A DNA stretch of 64,000 nucleotides from Blasia pusilla. Taxonomy: Eukaryota > Marchantiophyta > Marchantiopsida > Blasiales. The first letter of the stretch is position 1. Each line of letters begins with the position of its first letter. Under the pieces are notes generated by a model. It had not been told where the DNA came from, ran no database searches, and worked only from the letters and a program-made list of their open reading frames with translations. The translations under genes and the position numbers were made by a program. The DNA is taken from positions 26,598,001 to 26,662,000 of the forward strand of contig CM114274.1 of assembly GCA_050084515.1 (NCBI GenBank). Direction: 5' to 3'. Positions 48,414 to 60,840 of the stretch are shown here, one piece after another.

Positions 48414-51400
48414 TTAAAATAGACCAGCTACACATGTACACAGGAGTTCTGCGGTACAGCTGATGAGATCGCCACAATCACAATCATCGCAATTGTCAAA
48501 AAGGGAACTGCATAGGTCACATGCGTCGCATCCGTCGCATCCGTCACAACCACAACAATCACAGGAGAAGGCATCTCCAATGTCTCCAAAATCAGGCATC
48601 CAGTCGCCTCCTATGTCGAAGACATCACCAATTGCAAGGTTTGCAGCTGTAGCAGCAATACTACCAAATCCAATAACGAGACCTCCGACAATTGCAATCT
48701 TGGCAGCCTTGATGCCGTACTTCTTCAGATTAACCTTCTTGCCCTGCAGTCCAAACGTGAAAAGTCCTCGTCGTAACCATCCTCACCCAGCAAGTTCAAA
48801 TTATATCAAAATGAACGGTTGGGTTTAAACTTTAACCTGTGCAAAACTACATTGCAGTGCCTAACACAGAGTATAACTCGACCACATGAATACATGAAAT
48901 GGAGGGCTACTTTCAGAAGGTGCTATCACTACAAAGTTGTGACCTTGCAGCAGGTAGGATGTTTCAGTGCGGGCCTCTCATTTTCTCTCAATACTCAGAG
49001 GCTTTGTTCTAATTAGTCATTGTCCTCTTCTCTTCTATTTGCAATATCCAACCTAGTATTCTTTCAAGACATGGCAGAGAAGATTTCACTACAGGTGGAA
49101 AGTAGTCTGCAAAGATGACACAAGACAAGACTAGCGGCAAAGATTCTTAAACATCGTGGGAAAATTATGACAGGGAAGGATATGGGTAGACCGGCACCTT
49201 GTTCAGGTCTTGCTTAAGACTTTCATGCTGTACTTTCGTGGTTTCAAAGCTGATCATCCTTGTGTATTCACATGGAATACCTGCTGCGACACTTAGGTTC
49301 ACTGCCTGCTCAACCCATGACCGCAGGCGATCGTGAGGTTACAATTCCACGCATACAAACTGCCATAAGTCGACTCTCTCCCAAGTTGACTGTCTCTGAC
49401 TTCTATAGTAATGAGACGAAATGCAGTCATCCTTGCTCTGCCTGACACGAGTATGAATGAATTGATGTAGCTCTAATACATATCTTGATACACAAATCCA
49501 AGCGGAATACATGATATGAGGAAGATATGTCATGGAAAGCACTTCAAGCTGCCCGAAACAACCAAAAGGTTGCCACAGAACAGATCTGGAACAGCCCTTC
49601 CTTTATAGAAGTATCCCCACAGTAAACTACCAGTACCCACAGCATATTAGCCAATTTTCTGGAGTATAGAACAGATCTGGAACACATTCCTGTTCAGACT
49701 TCCTGGTCATTGGTATCGGGAGGCAGACCTGGTTCTGAAGGCGTATATCTTCAGTCAACCATGATTGGGCTGTGATGAGATCCAATTGCTGCCTGGCGAA
49801 CACCTGATCATAACCAACGTAAACATTGAGCTCAGCTGTGATCCCACAACATGATTGAATCCATAAGCAAAGTTATCTCTCCCGTTATGTCACTGCACTA
49901 TAAAATGAAAGCTGGTATTTGACATCTTGAACAAGCAGGGGACATACCTTTGCGAGAGGTATATGTTGGCATTTTTGCATCTCCACTTGAATCTCCCAAA
50001 CACTTTGATTGGGGAGAAGACCGACTATTTTTATAGACTTCGGAAACTTCCCATGGAACCTGCCTGAAACAACCAAAGGGTTGCCACAGAACAGATCTGG
50101 AATAGGATAAGGATATGTCTGGAATGCCACCGTTCAGTGAGATGAGAATCAAGTGAATTCCGGCTCTAGACCTCTGGGCCCAACCTCTCAATAATGATAA
50201 GGAAAGGCACGGTCCACCTCCTTCTCTGAGGTATAAATCACCTACTAGCAAAATGCATTTTCTCAGCATGTACAACACAAGGTGATCGGTAAGAAACGGT
50301 GAAGAAAATGAGCCCTGGAAATACCTCATATCCTCCAGGAACATCAATGGCCAATTTTATGTTGGTCAGAAGAGGAGTAGACGCTGCCACCAGCATTTTC
50401 TCCATCTGCCCACGGATATTATCTGTGGAATGTTTTAGAACTCCAGGAAGATAATCAGACTTCCCTTCCAGTAAACAACCACTAGACCACTTCAAGCTCA
50501 TGGACTAGTATGCAACAGTCCATGTTACAGCGTTGTTAAAAGCAAAAATGTCAATTTTGCCCTTGACTCATCATGCTCGAGGCTCCAACAAGCTATCATA
50601 CAAATCTAGAACTACCCTCCATGACCATCTTTTTGTTAACTTTCCAGTTCTCACGGTATCTCATCTTCAGACAGGAAATTGCTGTGGCAGATGAATGAAT
50701 GAATGAATAGATTTATTGTCCACGGGGACCCCACAGGGCCATGGGACTTAGACAGCTTTGAGTAATCTTTCAAGAAATGCAATGAGCTGTGAACCAGGTC
50801 ATTAGTGACAGAATCACCGTGTTTTGATCTGATAGGATATCAGGGTGTAGGAGGCTCCGGGTCCTACATTGAGTCACGTAGATAGATCTGAAATGCTACG
50901 AGGACAGCTTCTGGAACAAAACCAAGATTACCTGAGCTGAAAGCTACATCACTCAATCCTCGCCCAATGAGTGCAAGCATCTTCAAAAAGTAGTAGTTGC
51001 AGTAGTGGCCTGCACAGTCAAGATACCAGATTAATCAAGTAAGTATATCGGGTTGTAAAGATGCTGAATACTGGTAAACGTGTTCATTTATATAGCTCCA
51101 CTATACTGTCACTAAAGGTGAGACATGCAGTCATGTTCGATTCAGGAATAGACAACCGCCAAGACAGCAACAATATTACAGCATTGATACCTATGCCAAA
51201 GGTAGAGATTCGAGGAGCAGCAGAGCCTCCCTGAGCTAGAGCATTTTGCATCAACCTACAAATGTTTCGTTCATCATGCACTGCCCCATCTGTAATCAAG
51301 AATATGTAGGGCACATAGCCTTGAATATTCTGCAGCATCTGAAGTGCCTGTTTCAAAGCATCCAATGGATAAAGGGTTGGTGAGGGCTTGTACATTCTAT

Positions 51401-54400
51401 GCAGCTCACCACATTTTTCTAAGAGGAATCACCCTCACATTCACACAAAAACCACACTAACACTACTTCGGTTTTGTATTTAGGCAACCCAATACCAAAG
51501 TGAGGTCTGAGAAAATATTGATCTCTTTTAATGAGATGACTAATAGAACTCCTCTGTCTGAAGCCTATAGGAGAGAGGCTATGGACTCTGTTTAGCAACC
51601 CTGATTCTGAAAAACAACTGGATAAGCCTTGGAGTACAGGAGTGATGTAGATTTTGACTATCCTCTACCTGTTGTAATGGTGAAAGGATGTCAGTTCCAC
51701 CTCTTGATTCACAACTCGTACTTATCCACTCATAGGCACTCCTGATGGCATCCCCATTAGCTGGTACAAGCTGAGAGGAGAAGAAAAGTAATTCGTGATC
51801 GAAGGCAATAATGTTAAAGAAATCGACTGTCTGTAGGCTAGCCAGTCCAAATCGCAATGCGTCACGGGCATCATTCATGGGCTTTCCGTCCATACTCCCA
51901 CTCCGGTCCACCAAAAATACAACTGCCCTCTGAAATCCCTGTTGTCAACGAACAGAACTCACGTAAATTCCCCAAAAAACAACAGGCACTGCATCACATT
52001 GGCCAGAACGAGATTCCAGTGGTTCCAAGGGCCAGTCTGAAATAGCATGGTCTGAAAAATGGCCATAACAACCTGCTGAAGAGGCTCAATTCTCTAACTC
52101 AACTACTTCGGACAAAAGGAGGATTTCCATCCCAGGTAATGGCAGAAAGGAAGAATCAACCAACAAGGCACTTCAAAATAATCCGAAGCATACAAATGAA
52201 AAATAGCTGGACTAACACTTGAGAAGATACTCACTAAACGAGGAATAACTTTCACCAGAACACATTTTCAACAGGTTTTCATAGTGAGCAACCATTTCTG
52301 TGACAAAGAAGTTGGCACTGAGAGGCGATTCGTTCAAGGTCAGTCTCCTCTCGGTCTTTATGGAAGCCTTTCCCGACATTTGATCAGTCTACAGGCTCTC
52401 TATTCTTCCAACCTAGAGCCATAGGATCTCGTCCTTGCCATTTCCAAGAGACTGTTGCTGAGGCTCTAAGAACATAAACAATTCTTTCAATATGGGCCTA
52501 ACTTCCACAAAATTGACTGCCTCAAAAGTTGATTACTTTCATAAAACTTTGCCACGAGATCACAAAACTACTGCCAAATGGAACTCTGGTGTCATAGCTC
52601 AAAGACAACAAGGTTAACAATGCAACTTTTTAAGTGTTGGTAAGAAGATTACTCACTTGGACGCTTTTGGGATCAGGTGGAGAAACAGAGAGACAAAATA
52701 CTCCTCGTGGATCAAGATCTCCCGGAATTGGATCTTGGACAATCAGGTTGGGAAGAATACCATCTGACCAGACCTGTATGTTCATATGCATCAGCATTTA
52801 CCTTGCCTTCATATCAGAAAAGAGTTAGGAACATGCAGAAAAGGTTTTCAAGAGATGATCTATTATAGTAAGATGTTCTATGTTGTAAAACATAGTAACT
52901 CGGTGTTTACTATAGTGAAAAGTAACTGATAGAATTACTATAGTAACTTAGTGTTTTACCACAGTAAATAGTAATATCTTGTTACTGTAGATTTACCTCA
53001 GTAATTCTGAGAATTACTGTGGGCGGCAGGCCCAAACCCTAAAACCCTAAAACCTAGAAACTCACTCTCTTGGCTGTATATAACCCTCTGAGGGTGCCCT
53101 GCGAGATTACATTCTCTTAAACCTTTTTCGTACACAACTCTCTGAGCTGAGGAGCTTATTTAGCAGCAGTGAGTGTGCTTTGCTTACCTAAGTGGATTGT
53201 GCTTCTGACCTCAGTAGTTCAGTGTGCTAAGCACCGAGTGTGCTGCTGCTTACAGACTGAGAGGTCTGCTGACCTGAGGGGTTCAGTGAGTCTTGTGATA
53301 CAAGGTGTCTAGTAGTACTAACCTGAGTGGTTGCTATTGAGATGTCTACTGCTGCTAACCTGAGTGGTTGCTATTGCACTAAGTGTGCTTGAGAATGCTA
53401 GGTAGTCTGGTGATACAGGTTGTCTAATGCTTTCCTCTACAATCTAACCTGAGTGGTTGCTATTGCACTAAGTGTGCTTGTAATAGCTAGGTTGTAGAGA
53501 AACTCTGATATTCTAAAATTCTATTATCAGACAAGATAGAGCTTTTCCTTTGCTGCTACATCTATGCATACCAAAGTTCCATTCAAGATTAAAAAGTTCC
53601 ACTCAAGGTTACAAATCGATTCATGATCTCACAAAGCAACCTCAAAATTCAAAATCTTGAATAATTCACTATCCAGCTGCTTGAAATATATCTCTATAAT
53701 GGGATAGAGATATAGAACAAACCTTCATAGTGGGGCAGTGAAATATGAGAGAGGAAAGAAAAAAGTGCTTGAGAGATTTTGCAACTCCCTTTAACTTCTC
53801 AAAGATTGGTAATATAAGAAGCCCCCAGTGAAAAGAATACCTCACCTTTTCCTCAGCAGTAGAATCAGGATCTTGTCCAGAGCCGTGACTTACAGTTGAC
53901 TTTTTAGAATCAGAGTTTCTCTACAACCTAGCTATTACAAGCACACTTAGTGCAATAGCAACCACTCAGGTTAGATTGTAGAGGAAAGAGCTAGACAACC
54001 TGCATCACCAGATCACCTTGCATTCTCAAGCACACTTAGTGCAATAGCAACCACTCAGGTTAGCAGCAGTAGACATCTCAATAGCAACCACTCAGGTTAG
54101 TACTACTATACACCTTGTATCACAAGACTCACTGAACTCCTCAAGTCAGCAGACCTCTCAGTCTGTAAGCAGCAGCACACTCAGTGCTTACCACACTGAA
54201 CTACTAAGGTCAGAAGCACAATCCACTCAGGTAAGCAAAGCACACTCAGTGCTTCTCAATCAGCTCCTCAGCTCAGAGAGTTGTGTCCAGAAAGGTGTAA
54301 GAGAATGTAAATTCGCAGGGCACCCTCAGAGGGTTATATACAGCCAAGAGAATGAGTTTCTAAGTTTTAGGGTTAGGGCCTGCCACCCATAGTAATTCTC

Positions 54401-57400
54401 AGAATTACTGAGGTAACTCTATGGTAACAAGAAATTACTATTTACTGTGGTAAAACACTAAGTTACTATAGTAATTCTATCAGTTACTTTTCACTATAGT
54501 AAACTCCAAGTTACTATGTTTTACAACGGACTTCATCATTTTTATTTCTTACTAGAGGTCCATGACAAGGGTCCATATAATAGATGTCGGTTACATCATT
54601 CCCCAACATTAAAAAAGAAAAAGCAGAAAGCATCGGAAAGAGGCCAGCTAACCTTGTATGAAGCCACCAGGTCGCCATTACGCCAGCCATCAGGCGTGAG
54701 CGCACTTCCAGCAACAAAGACTACATGACCAGGATCCCTCACAGTTTCCTGTGTCGAACACATCGCACCAAAAATTTTCTTGTCAAATAGATGAAAGTAG
54801 CAGCTTTGCATGTCAATTTTAAAACCACGAGTGTGAGATCAGGAATACCCATTAGTTCTTAAATTTCACTTTGTTTTTTGAAAGGTACTTTCAACCTCTC
54901 AGGTAAATTTTATCCTCCTAGATTCACTCAACAACTTCTTCCAGTCAAGATTAAAACCCTTTACGGTAGATTAGCAACAGTCCCGTCAGAGTAAGAGGTC
55001 CCCCAGAGCCTCCTCATTCTCTTCTTTACTTTTCTTTGTCCCTCTCCTCTACCTTCAAAAATCCCTGAGTGCTGCCCTTCAGCTCTGGTAGTAGATATGT
55101 TGTGGTGGAAGGGAAGTGGTGTGTTGGGCCTGTATTTGTTGTGGAGGAGCTATTGTGCTGCAAGAGTTAGATGGGATCAGCTTATTTTCATCTGCCAACC
55201 TATCCCGACTTACCCCTAATCTACTGGGGCACTTTCAGATTGGATTGGAAGCCAAATCAGCTCTATTCTAGATAGCATTTTAGTTTTCGGGAAAAAATTC
55301 AATTATCTACACACTCTGATATATTAAAGAATTGCAAAACCAACTTTTTAGATTGAAATTGATTCCTCCTACAATCTGTCCAAATTGCCCCTTTGCAGCC
55401 AGTTATCGAAGGTCTCATTACAATACTTCTTTCTGCTCAGCTCTTTAGAAAGCTGGTAGAAATTTCACCTTAAGTGACTGATGCAACTTGCCAACTTCCA
55501 CGGGAGTTTTTGTTCCACTGTTGATGGTGCATGTAACCTTTGTCACATTTGGGATCAGCTCACCCATTGGTAGTACATGCTCCGGAAATTCAAAGGGAAC
55601 TCGTATTGAATAAAGACCATCTGCAAACTCCATAGCTTGAAACCAAGTGATTTTCAGAGATAGGTTTGAACCTGCAAGCACCTGGTTATCGTTTATAAAG
55701 TCATAAATTGACGATTGAGGAAACCATGGAGTCTTAGACACTGGAGAATTTACTGCGAACATTCTTTCCTCTAAGTGATAAAAAGGCCTCTGTCTTCCAT
55801 CATATACATTGGTGACTTCATGGGAAAATCTCATATCATCAAAATCATAGTACTCAAATGTATCAAGTGACATGCTAGCTGTGAAATTGACGCGTGATCA
55901 AGTTGCCAAGAGGCAGATGTGTTCCAAGACTCACAATGGACATAAGAATGAGCGAGACATGTTCCTGACCTTAGGAAAGAACAACCGGAACAATTCTGGA
56001 TTGTAAGTCCCTGGATCATCAATACCAGATCCTGAACTGCCATGAGCTCCATAGTTGGATGCCTCGTCTTTAGGAACAATCAATGTGGCATAAAGCCTTC
56101 CATCTCCTAGGTCAATCTCAACACCTGCAACTGTGCCCTGTAAACCAATCCACACTTTGGTATTATAAAGATTGCCCCATCTTCCCACCACAGAAGGCAC
56201 GAAGGTTCTGCTGATGATAACCAATATTGTGGGACACTGACCATCAGGTAGTGCACTCCTGGGCTGAATAGGACTCATTTTCAATCGCTTGATAGGTGAA
56301 CCCTCCGCTACCAGATAATGAGTGGACGGTCCATTGGCCGCCTAGAGTGGTGAAAGCCAACCACAAGCTGAAGGGCCGAAAGAAGTGTGCAAGTCCAAAA
56401 TTTTGACCCGCACCTGTGTCAAAAAGTGATTTATGTAACCTTGTTGAATGGTTGATAGTACTTGATACTAATTCCAGCTTTACGGTAGTGACATATCAAA
56501 CCTCTAAGCAACACTATTCAAAATCCCATGAGCAGCTATTCTACCTAAACTGTCACACATGAGAAGGCTTGAGCTGAGAAGATTTGTTGACTACAGCGAA
56601 TAAGGAGAAATTCGAAGTAGATCCTTGAGACTTGACCTATGCAAAATCCTAAAGTCTTTTTCTGCACGATGACCACATGAACATCAATTCAGGCAGTGGC
56701 ACACTCAAGAAGGCTCCGTTAACAAGCAGGTTGTGTCCACTGGAGATGTTAGCTACATTTGTCTCAGGGTAAGCATCCCTCAGACCAGTCTCGGTTAGGC
56801 AAACGAGGCTCTGAAGAATACAGGAGTGAATGTTTGTGAACAAATTTTCAAATTCTTTGTCTTCCGTATAATTCATGGCTAACGGAATTGATCTGAAAAG
56901 AACTATGAGAACCCCAAGTCCAGGTACACGCCGAAACCGTAGCATATCAATTCAGTACTCAAAATTGCTTCTCCATCTAATTTTCAGCTTAGATGAAGCT
57001 TGGTCAACCTAGCATTTGACTGCAAATGCTTCGAGCCCCCCATCTTTACGCTGATAGCGAACACTTGGCCCTACAGCTAGTGCACTCTAGAACCGAGTCA
57101 TGCCGATCAGGGCTATGTCGAAGAATCAGTTTGTCACAAGTTTTCCCGAAAGTCAGAAGAGGATCATCACATCTCGAGTCTCCAAATCAAGAAAACGAAG
57201 TCCTTCTGGTACTGGTACTGGTACTGGTATGGGAGTAAGAAGAAGGTGCCGGGTCGCCTCGCAACCTTCAGATCAGCGCGACATCTTTGATTGGAAACAT
57301 GGACAGATTTTCAGAAACACCCCCCGTCCTCAGAAATTCAGTCTGGGGCAATTTCGAGACTTGAGAACCACCTTCAGCAATTACCAAGCTGCGAACATTT

Positions 57401-58318
57401 TCCTTCTTAGTTTGAACATCAAGACCCCTCCTCTCAACCCGTCTGCTGGTGCTGCACCCTTCGTTCGTCACCAGTGGCCCGCCATACAAGGCTGGCGGGC
57501 AAGCAGCTTCATCGCATGAAATGTGACAACAAAACATGTGACCATGTTCACGGCTTTCCAAAACACCGTCGACTAGGGCAGTATTAAGGGATGCTCACAG
57601 CAGGCCGATACCGAGACGAAGCTCGGATCAATATTGTTTGTGACAACCTTACCCGTCCTCACTCTTCTTGTGTACACACACTTGGTGCTTCGATGACTGC
57701 CTTACTTCATATAAACAGAAGATGGGTGGCAGAGTTATATCGATTTCTCTGGAAGTGATCTCATACTCGACCCACAACGAAATGACACATGCGCAAACCA
57801 AAACCATTAGCACAAAGGTTCCATCGCACCTGGAGGATGGTAATCGAGAGACCAGAAAAAAAAACGACGTTCAACCCTGACGAAAGTACCTGGCGATGCA
57901 TGGGGACAGCTAGAACACAATCGCACTGCCTGTTTGTCTTGAGAAAACCGAGGTTCCACACGCCCTCGACTGTCACAAACCCAGTGCTTATGTGACATTC
58001 CACGTTGAGCGAGACATTGACCAAATCAAGGGGTAAAAGCGCCGGAAGACGAATCTGCTCTGTTCCAACTCCTGTCATTCCAGGTTGGACAAATGGTGGT
58101 CCTGACGGCATGACAGGGGGAACCTCCACCAAGAGGGACATGTCGCCAATCATTGCATAAATCATTGGGCATTTTGGAAGAGCCGCATTCTTCTGCTTTT
58201 CGACTTCCGTTCCAGGAATTCCCGATAGAGCTGAACCCACGTTGGGGAGATGCGATCGAGGCTTCAAGCGTTCGGATAATCTTTGCCCTGCAACAAGAGA
58301 TGCGGGGAAGGACTCCAT
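48414..58318 (-). CDS. VIT and von Willebrand factor A domain protein (plant inter-alpha-trypsin inhibitor heavy-chain-related), 13 exons
   Basis: Exons, N to C: 58318-57890, 56137-55970, about 55852-55469, 54748-54653, 52773-52657, 51938-51669, 51347-51191, 51009-50932, 50422-50325, 50118-49948, 49803-49729, 49305-49198, 48743-48414. All junctions but one are GT-AG and in phase; the exon 3 acceptor is uncertain. The product is about 826 aa. Exons 1-3 form the VIT region (CPMIYAMIGDMSLL; RQCDCVLAVPMHRQ joined to GTVAGVEIDL; NLSLKITWFQAMEFADG). The vWA domain spans exons 6-8 with a complete metal-binding set: DRSGS (about 409-413), Thr in GGTD (about 480) and Asp in LITDG (about 508). Exon 12 has AGIPCEYTRMISFE. 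The last exon has a hydrophobic span and a Cys/Asp-rich tail. This fits the Arabidopsis inter-alpha-trypsin-inhibitor-related family. Its molecular role is unproven; MIDAS-type vWA domains bind protein ligands through a metal ion. No inactivating lesion was seen. Confidence 0.88.
49550..49592 (-). repeat. Partial copy of exon 10 inside intron 11 of the VIT/vWA gene
   Basis: The 41 bases at 49551-49591 match 50062-50102 (inside exon 10) at 39 positions, sharing gttgccacagaacagatctg. A third short match (agaacagatctggaa) lies at about 49668. It carries no usable acceptor in phase. Confidence 0.8.
52882..54527. repeat. Large inverted repeat in intron 4 of the VIT/vWA gene
   Basis: Left arm 52882-53518 and right arm 53902-54527 are reverse complements at roughly 90 percent by eye, around a 383-bp loop. 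Each arm, read inward, starts gttgtaaaacatagtaact, has a telo-box-like run (aaccctaaaaccctaaaacc on the left, shorter on the right), a TATA-like tgtatataaccctctgaggg, and three copies of aacctgagtggttgctattg. The TATA-like box and length recall an LTR, so the arms may be two LTR-type repeats in opposite orientation; alternatively it is a foldback transposon. No target-site duplication was found. Transcribed as intron it would form a very long hairpin. Confidence 0.9.
57206..57229 (+). repeat. (ACTGGT)n short tandem repeat
   Basis: Four copies of the hexamer in intron 1 of the VIT/vWA gene. Confidence 0.9.
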
Positions 58319-59384
58319 GGCAATACCACCGTAGAGTTATCTGCAAGACGTGCAGGCGGTGTGAGCAGCATTCACGGAATTATATACGAGGCGCAATCCA
58401 GACCATTCTCTGCACACAGGAGGAATCTACGTAGCTCTTGGATCTGAGCTGTTCAGCTTCATGAACCTTACGGGCAGTTCGTGAACATATGCCGAGGAAT
58501 CTGAACCTGGAAGTTAAACATGACAGTTGCGTTGGGGACAAACAGCAGGACAGCAGACGTCTCGGAACAGATATTCCTTTGGACCCGATTGGAGCTAAAT
58601 TCGCTCACGAGCAATTGACAAGAAAACATTACGGTTCCATCAGGGAGACAATCTAATTGATTCGTTCATTTCTACTTCCGGCATTTGGCTCAGAATGGAG
58701 ACTGATGAGATCGACACATTTGCACCCATTCCATTTCCCTCCTTCACATGAAATGCGCAGACAGCTCATGGTGCAATGGCTCTAATTAAGTCCTGTGGCA
58801 GAGGCGTTCCAGCATCTGTGGAATTTCTTTCAGCTCCTCCCATGCGACCTTCCCCCTCTAACTCCCCGAGGGACGCCACAACGTCTGGTAATTTCCAGGA
58901 TGGCCGGAAGATGGACTCGTGAGATTCCACGGTTCAGAGGTCGAAATCGAAAGTAGGACAAGAGTCATCCGCACCTTCGGATCCTCAGCTGAAAACTTCG
59001 CTGTCAGTGACGTCCGCCGACTATAAACGTATCCAGCATTCAGAATGTGGAGGAGCTCGCATCCACCCCTAATAGGTACCACTAGCTGGCTACCCCCAAC
59101 CCAGGGTACGTGAGAGCACGGGACGACGATTCGCAGATCTCGAATTTCAACCTGTTTTTCCACACTCTGTCGAGTTTCTCCTGCCACCCACGAGCAGCTC
59201 TCAAATTTCCTTCTGCGGGCCACGAGCGTCTTTCAGAAGAGAACTAAACCAGCGTATGAGAGAGACCAGGACCACGATTCCCAGATCTCCGATTTCAACT
59301 TGTTTTCCACACTCTATCGTGTTCCTCCCGCAAGCAACGAAATATTGCTCTTGATCTTCTCTCTCCTCCAAGCCGCTAACTGCT
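58319..59384. other. Upstream region of the VIT/vWA gene, no further gene
   Basis: Probably promoter and 5' UTR of the minus-strand gene near 58319. From about 59150 rightward it contains older, diverged relatives of the 67-bp repeat (cacactctgtcgagtttctc; ccacgagcagctctc). No coding sequence recognised. Confidence 0.45.
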
Positions 59385-59910
59385 ATTGAGTTTCTCCCGC
59401 CATCCACGAATTGCTGATATCGTTTTCCTCTCCTCAAAGACGCGAGCTGCTATCCACTTTCTCCTGCAAGCCACGAATTGCTGCTATCATTCCTCTCCTC
59501 CAAGCCGCGAGCTGCTATCCGCTTCTCCTGCAAGCCACGAATTGCTGCTATCATTTCTCTCCTCCAAGCCGCGAGCTGCTATCCACTTCTCCTGCAAGCC
59601 ACGAATTGCTGCTATCGTTTTCCCTCTCCTCCAAACGGCGAGCTGCTATCGAGTTTCTCCCGCAAGCCACGAATTGCTGCTATCGTTTTCCTCTCCTCCA
59701 AGCCGGGAACTGCTATTCACTTTCTTCTGCAAGCAACCACGAATTGCTCCTATCGCTTTCCTCTCCTTCAAGCCGCGAACTAGTATCCACTCTGTCCGAC
59801 AATCCACGAATTCTTGCTACTATTTTTTCCCCCTGCAAGCCAGGATCGGCTGTGGAGTTTCGGCCGATAGCCACGAGGCGCTATCGAGTCTTCGCCGAAA
59901 GCCACGAGCC
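59385..59910 (+). repeat. Minisatellite, 64-70-bp unit, about eight copies
   Basis: The motif ccacgaattgctgctatcg recurs with starts near 59404, 59471, 59535, 59599, 59667, 59737, 59804 and 59871, each followed by ctctcctccaagccgcgag and ctatccacttctcctgcaag variants. Open frames across it in all three plus-strand phases are consequences of the repeat. Confidence 0.93.
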
Positions 59911-60245
59911 ACAGCAGATCTGAAAGTCTGGCACGCGGGCCTGCATTGCCTATCCATTCCTCGTAATGACAGGTTCTCGGATAGCAGTCGCAGAACACGA
60001 ATCGCGCAGCCAGATCAGAGAAGCGTTCGAATTCCGTTGTACTACTGTACCGCAACCCCAAAAATACACCCTCTTCCTCACTCCACCCTCGCAGTCCTCC
60101 TCCTCCTCACGATCCCCATCGTGTCCGCCCACTCCCCTCCGCGAGACCCTACCCCAACTGTTTCACTGTGCGCATCCATATGCTTCCGTTGAACCGACTC
60201 ATCCCTCCCTCTCTCCCTCTTCCCCCCTCCCCCTCCCCCTCCCTA

Positions 60246-60250
<5 letters not shown>

Positions 60251-60276
<26 letters not shown>
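60251..60276 (+). repeat. Short (CT)n run
   Basis: About 26 bp of CT dinucleotides after a CCCTCCC-rich pyrimidine tract. Confidence 0.9.
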
Positions 60277-60444
60277 GTGTTTCTCTATGGGCTGTGTAAC
60301 GTGCATTGCGCTCTGGTGACAGTGGTGTGGCCGTGGCGGTCGCATTTACGGCGGCGAAGTGTTGACTTCTGCTGCGTTTGGCTTTCTTCGGATGAGCTCT
60401 TTTCTTCGCAGAGCCCTGATATCCAGCGCGAACGGATCATGGAC

Positions 60445-60468
60445 GGGGAGGGGGCTGAGGGGGTGGGG
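60445..60468 (+). other. G-quadruplex motif
   Basis: Four runs of four or five G separated by loops of 1, 4 and 1 bases (gggg a ggggg ctga ggggg t gggg). It is a perfect match to the intramolecular G4 pattern on the plus strand. Confidence 0.8.
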
Positions 60469-60574
60469 CGGCTCATCTCATCCACGCGACTCGGCAGGCA
60501 TCGAGTGAGTCAAGGTGGGAGTCAGACCACGGTGCTTTAGGCAGCCATGGCGTCTGCGCTCGCGATCCGAGGGT

Positions 60575-60840
60575 GGAAATTCTTCCCACGGAGATTGAAA
60601 TCCTTCTCCCTCCCGAGAATGGAAATCCTCCTTTCTCCCGAGGATTGAGATCCTTCTCTCTTCCGGGGACGGAAATCCTTCTCTCTCCCGCGAATTGAGA
60701 TCCTTCTCTCTCCCGGGGATGGAAATCCTTCTCTCTCCCGTGGATTGAGATCCTTCTCTCTCCCGGGAATTTAAATCCTTCTCTTTCCCGTGGATCGAGA
60801 TTCTTCTCTCGCGAGGATTGAGACCCTCTCTCCCTCTCGC
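60575..60840 (+). repeat. Minisatellite, 25-bp unit, about ten copies
   Basis: The block atccttctctctcccg recurs every 25 bp (for example 60675, 60700, 60725), alternating with ggattgag and ggatggaa endings. The Arg/Glu-rich minus-strand frames over it are by-products. Confidence 0.93.

Noticed and set aside
56649-56945. A 98-codon minus-strand frame in intron 1 of the VIT/vWA gene
   Set aside because: Exon 1 joins exon 2 directly and in phase (MHRQ to GTVAGVEID), matching the expected family order, so no extra exon is needed here.
59386-60192. A 268-codon plus-strand open frame
   Set aside because: It translates the 64-70-bp minisatellite and its flank; all three phases are open in parts.
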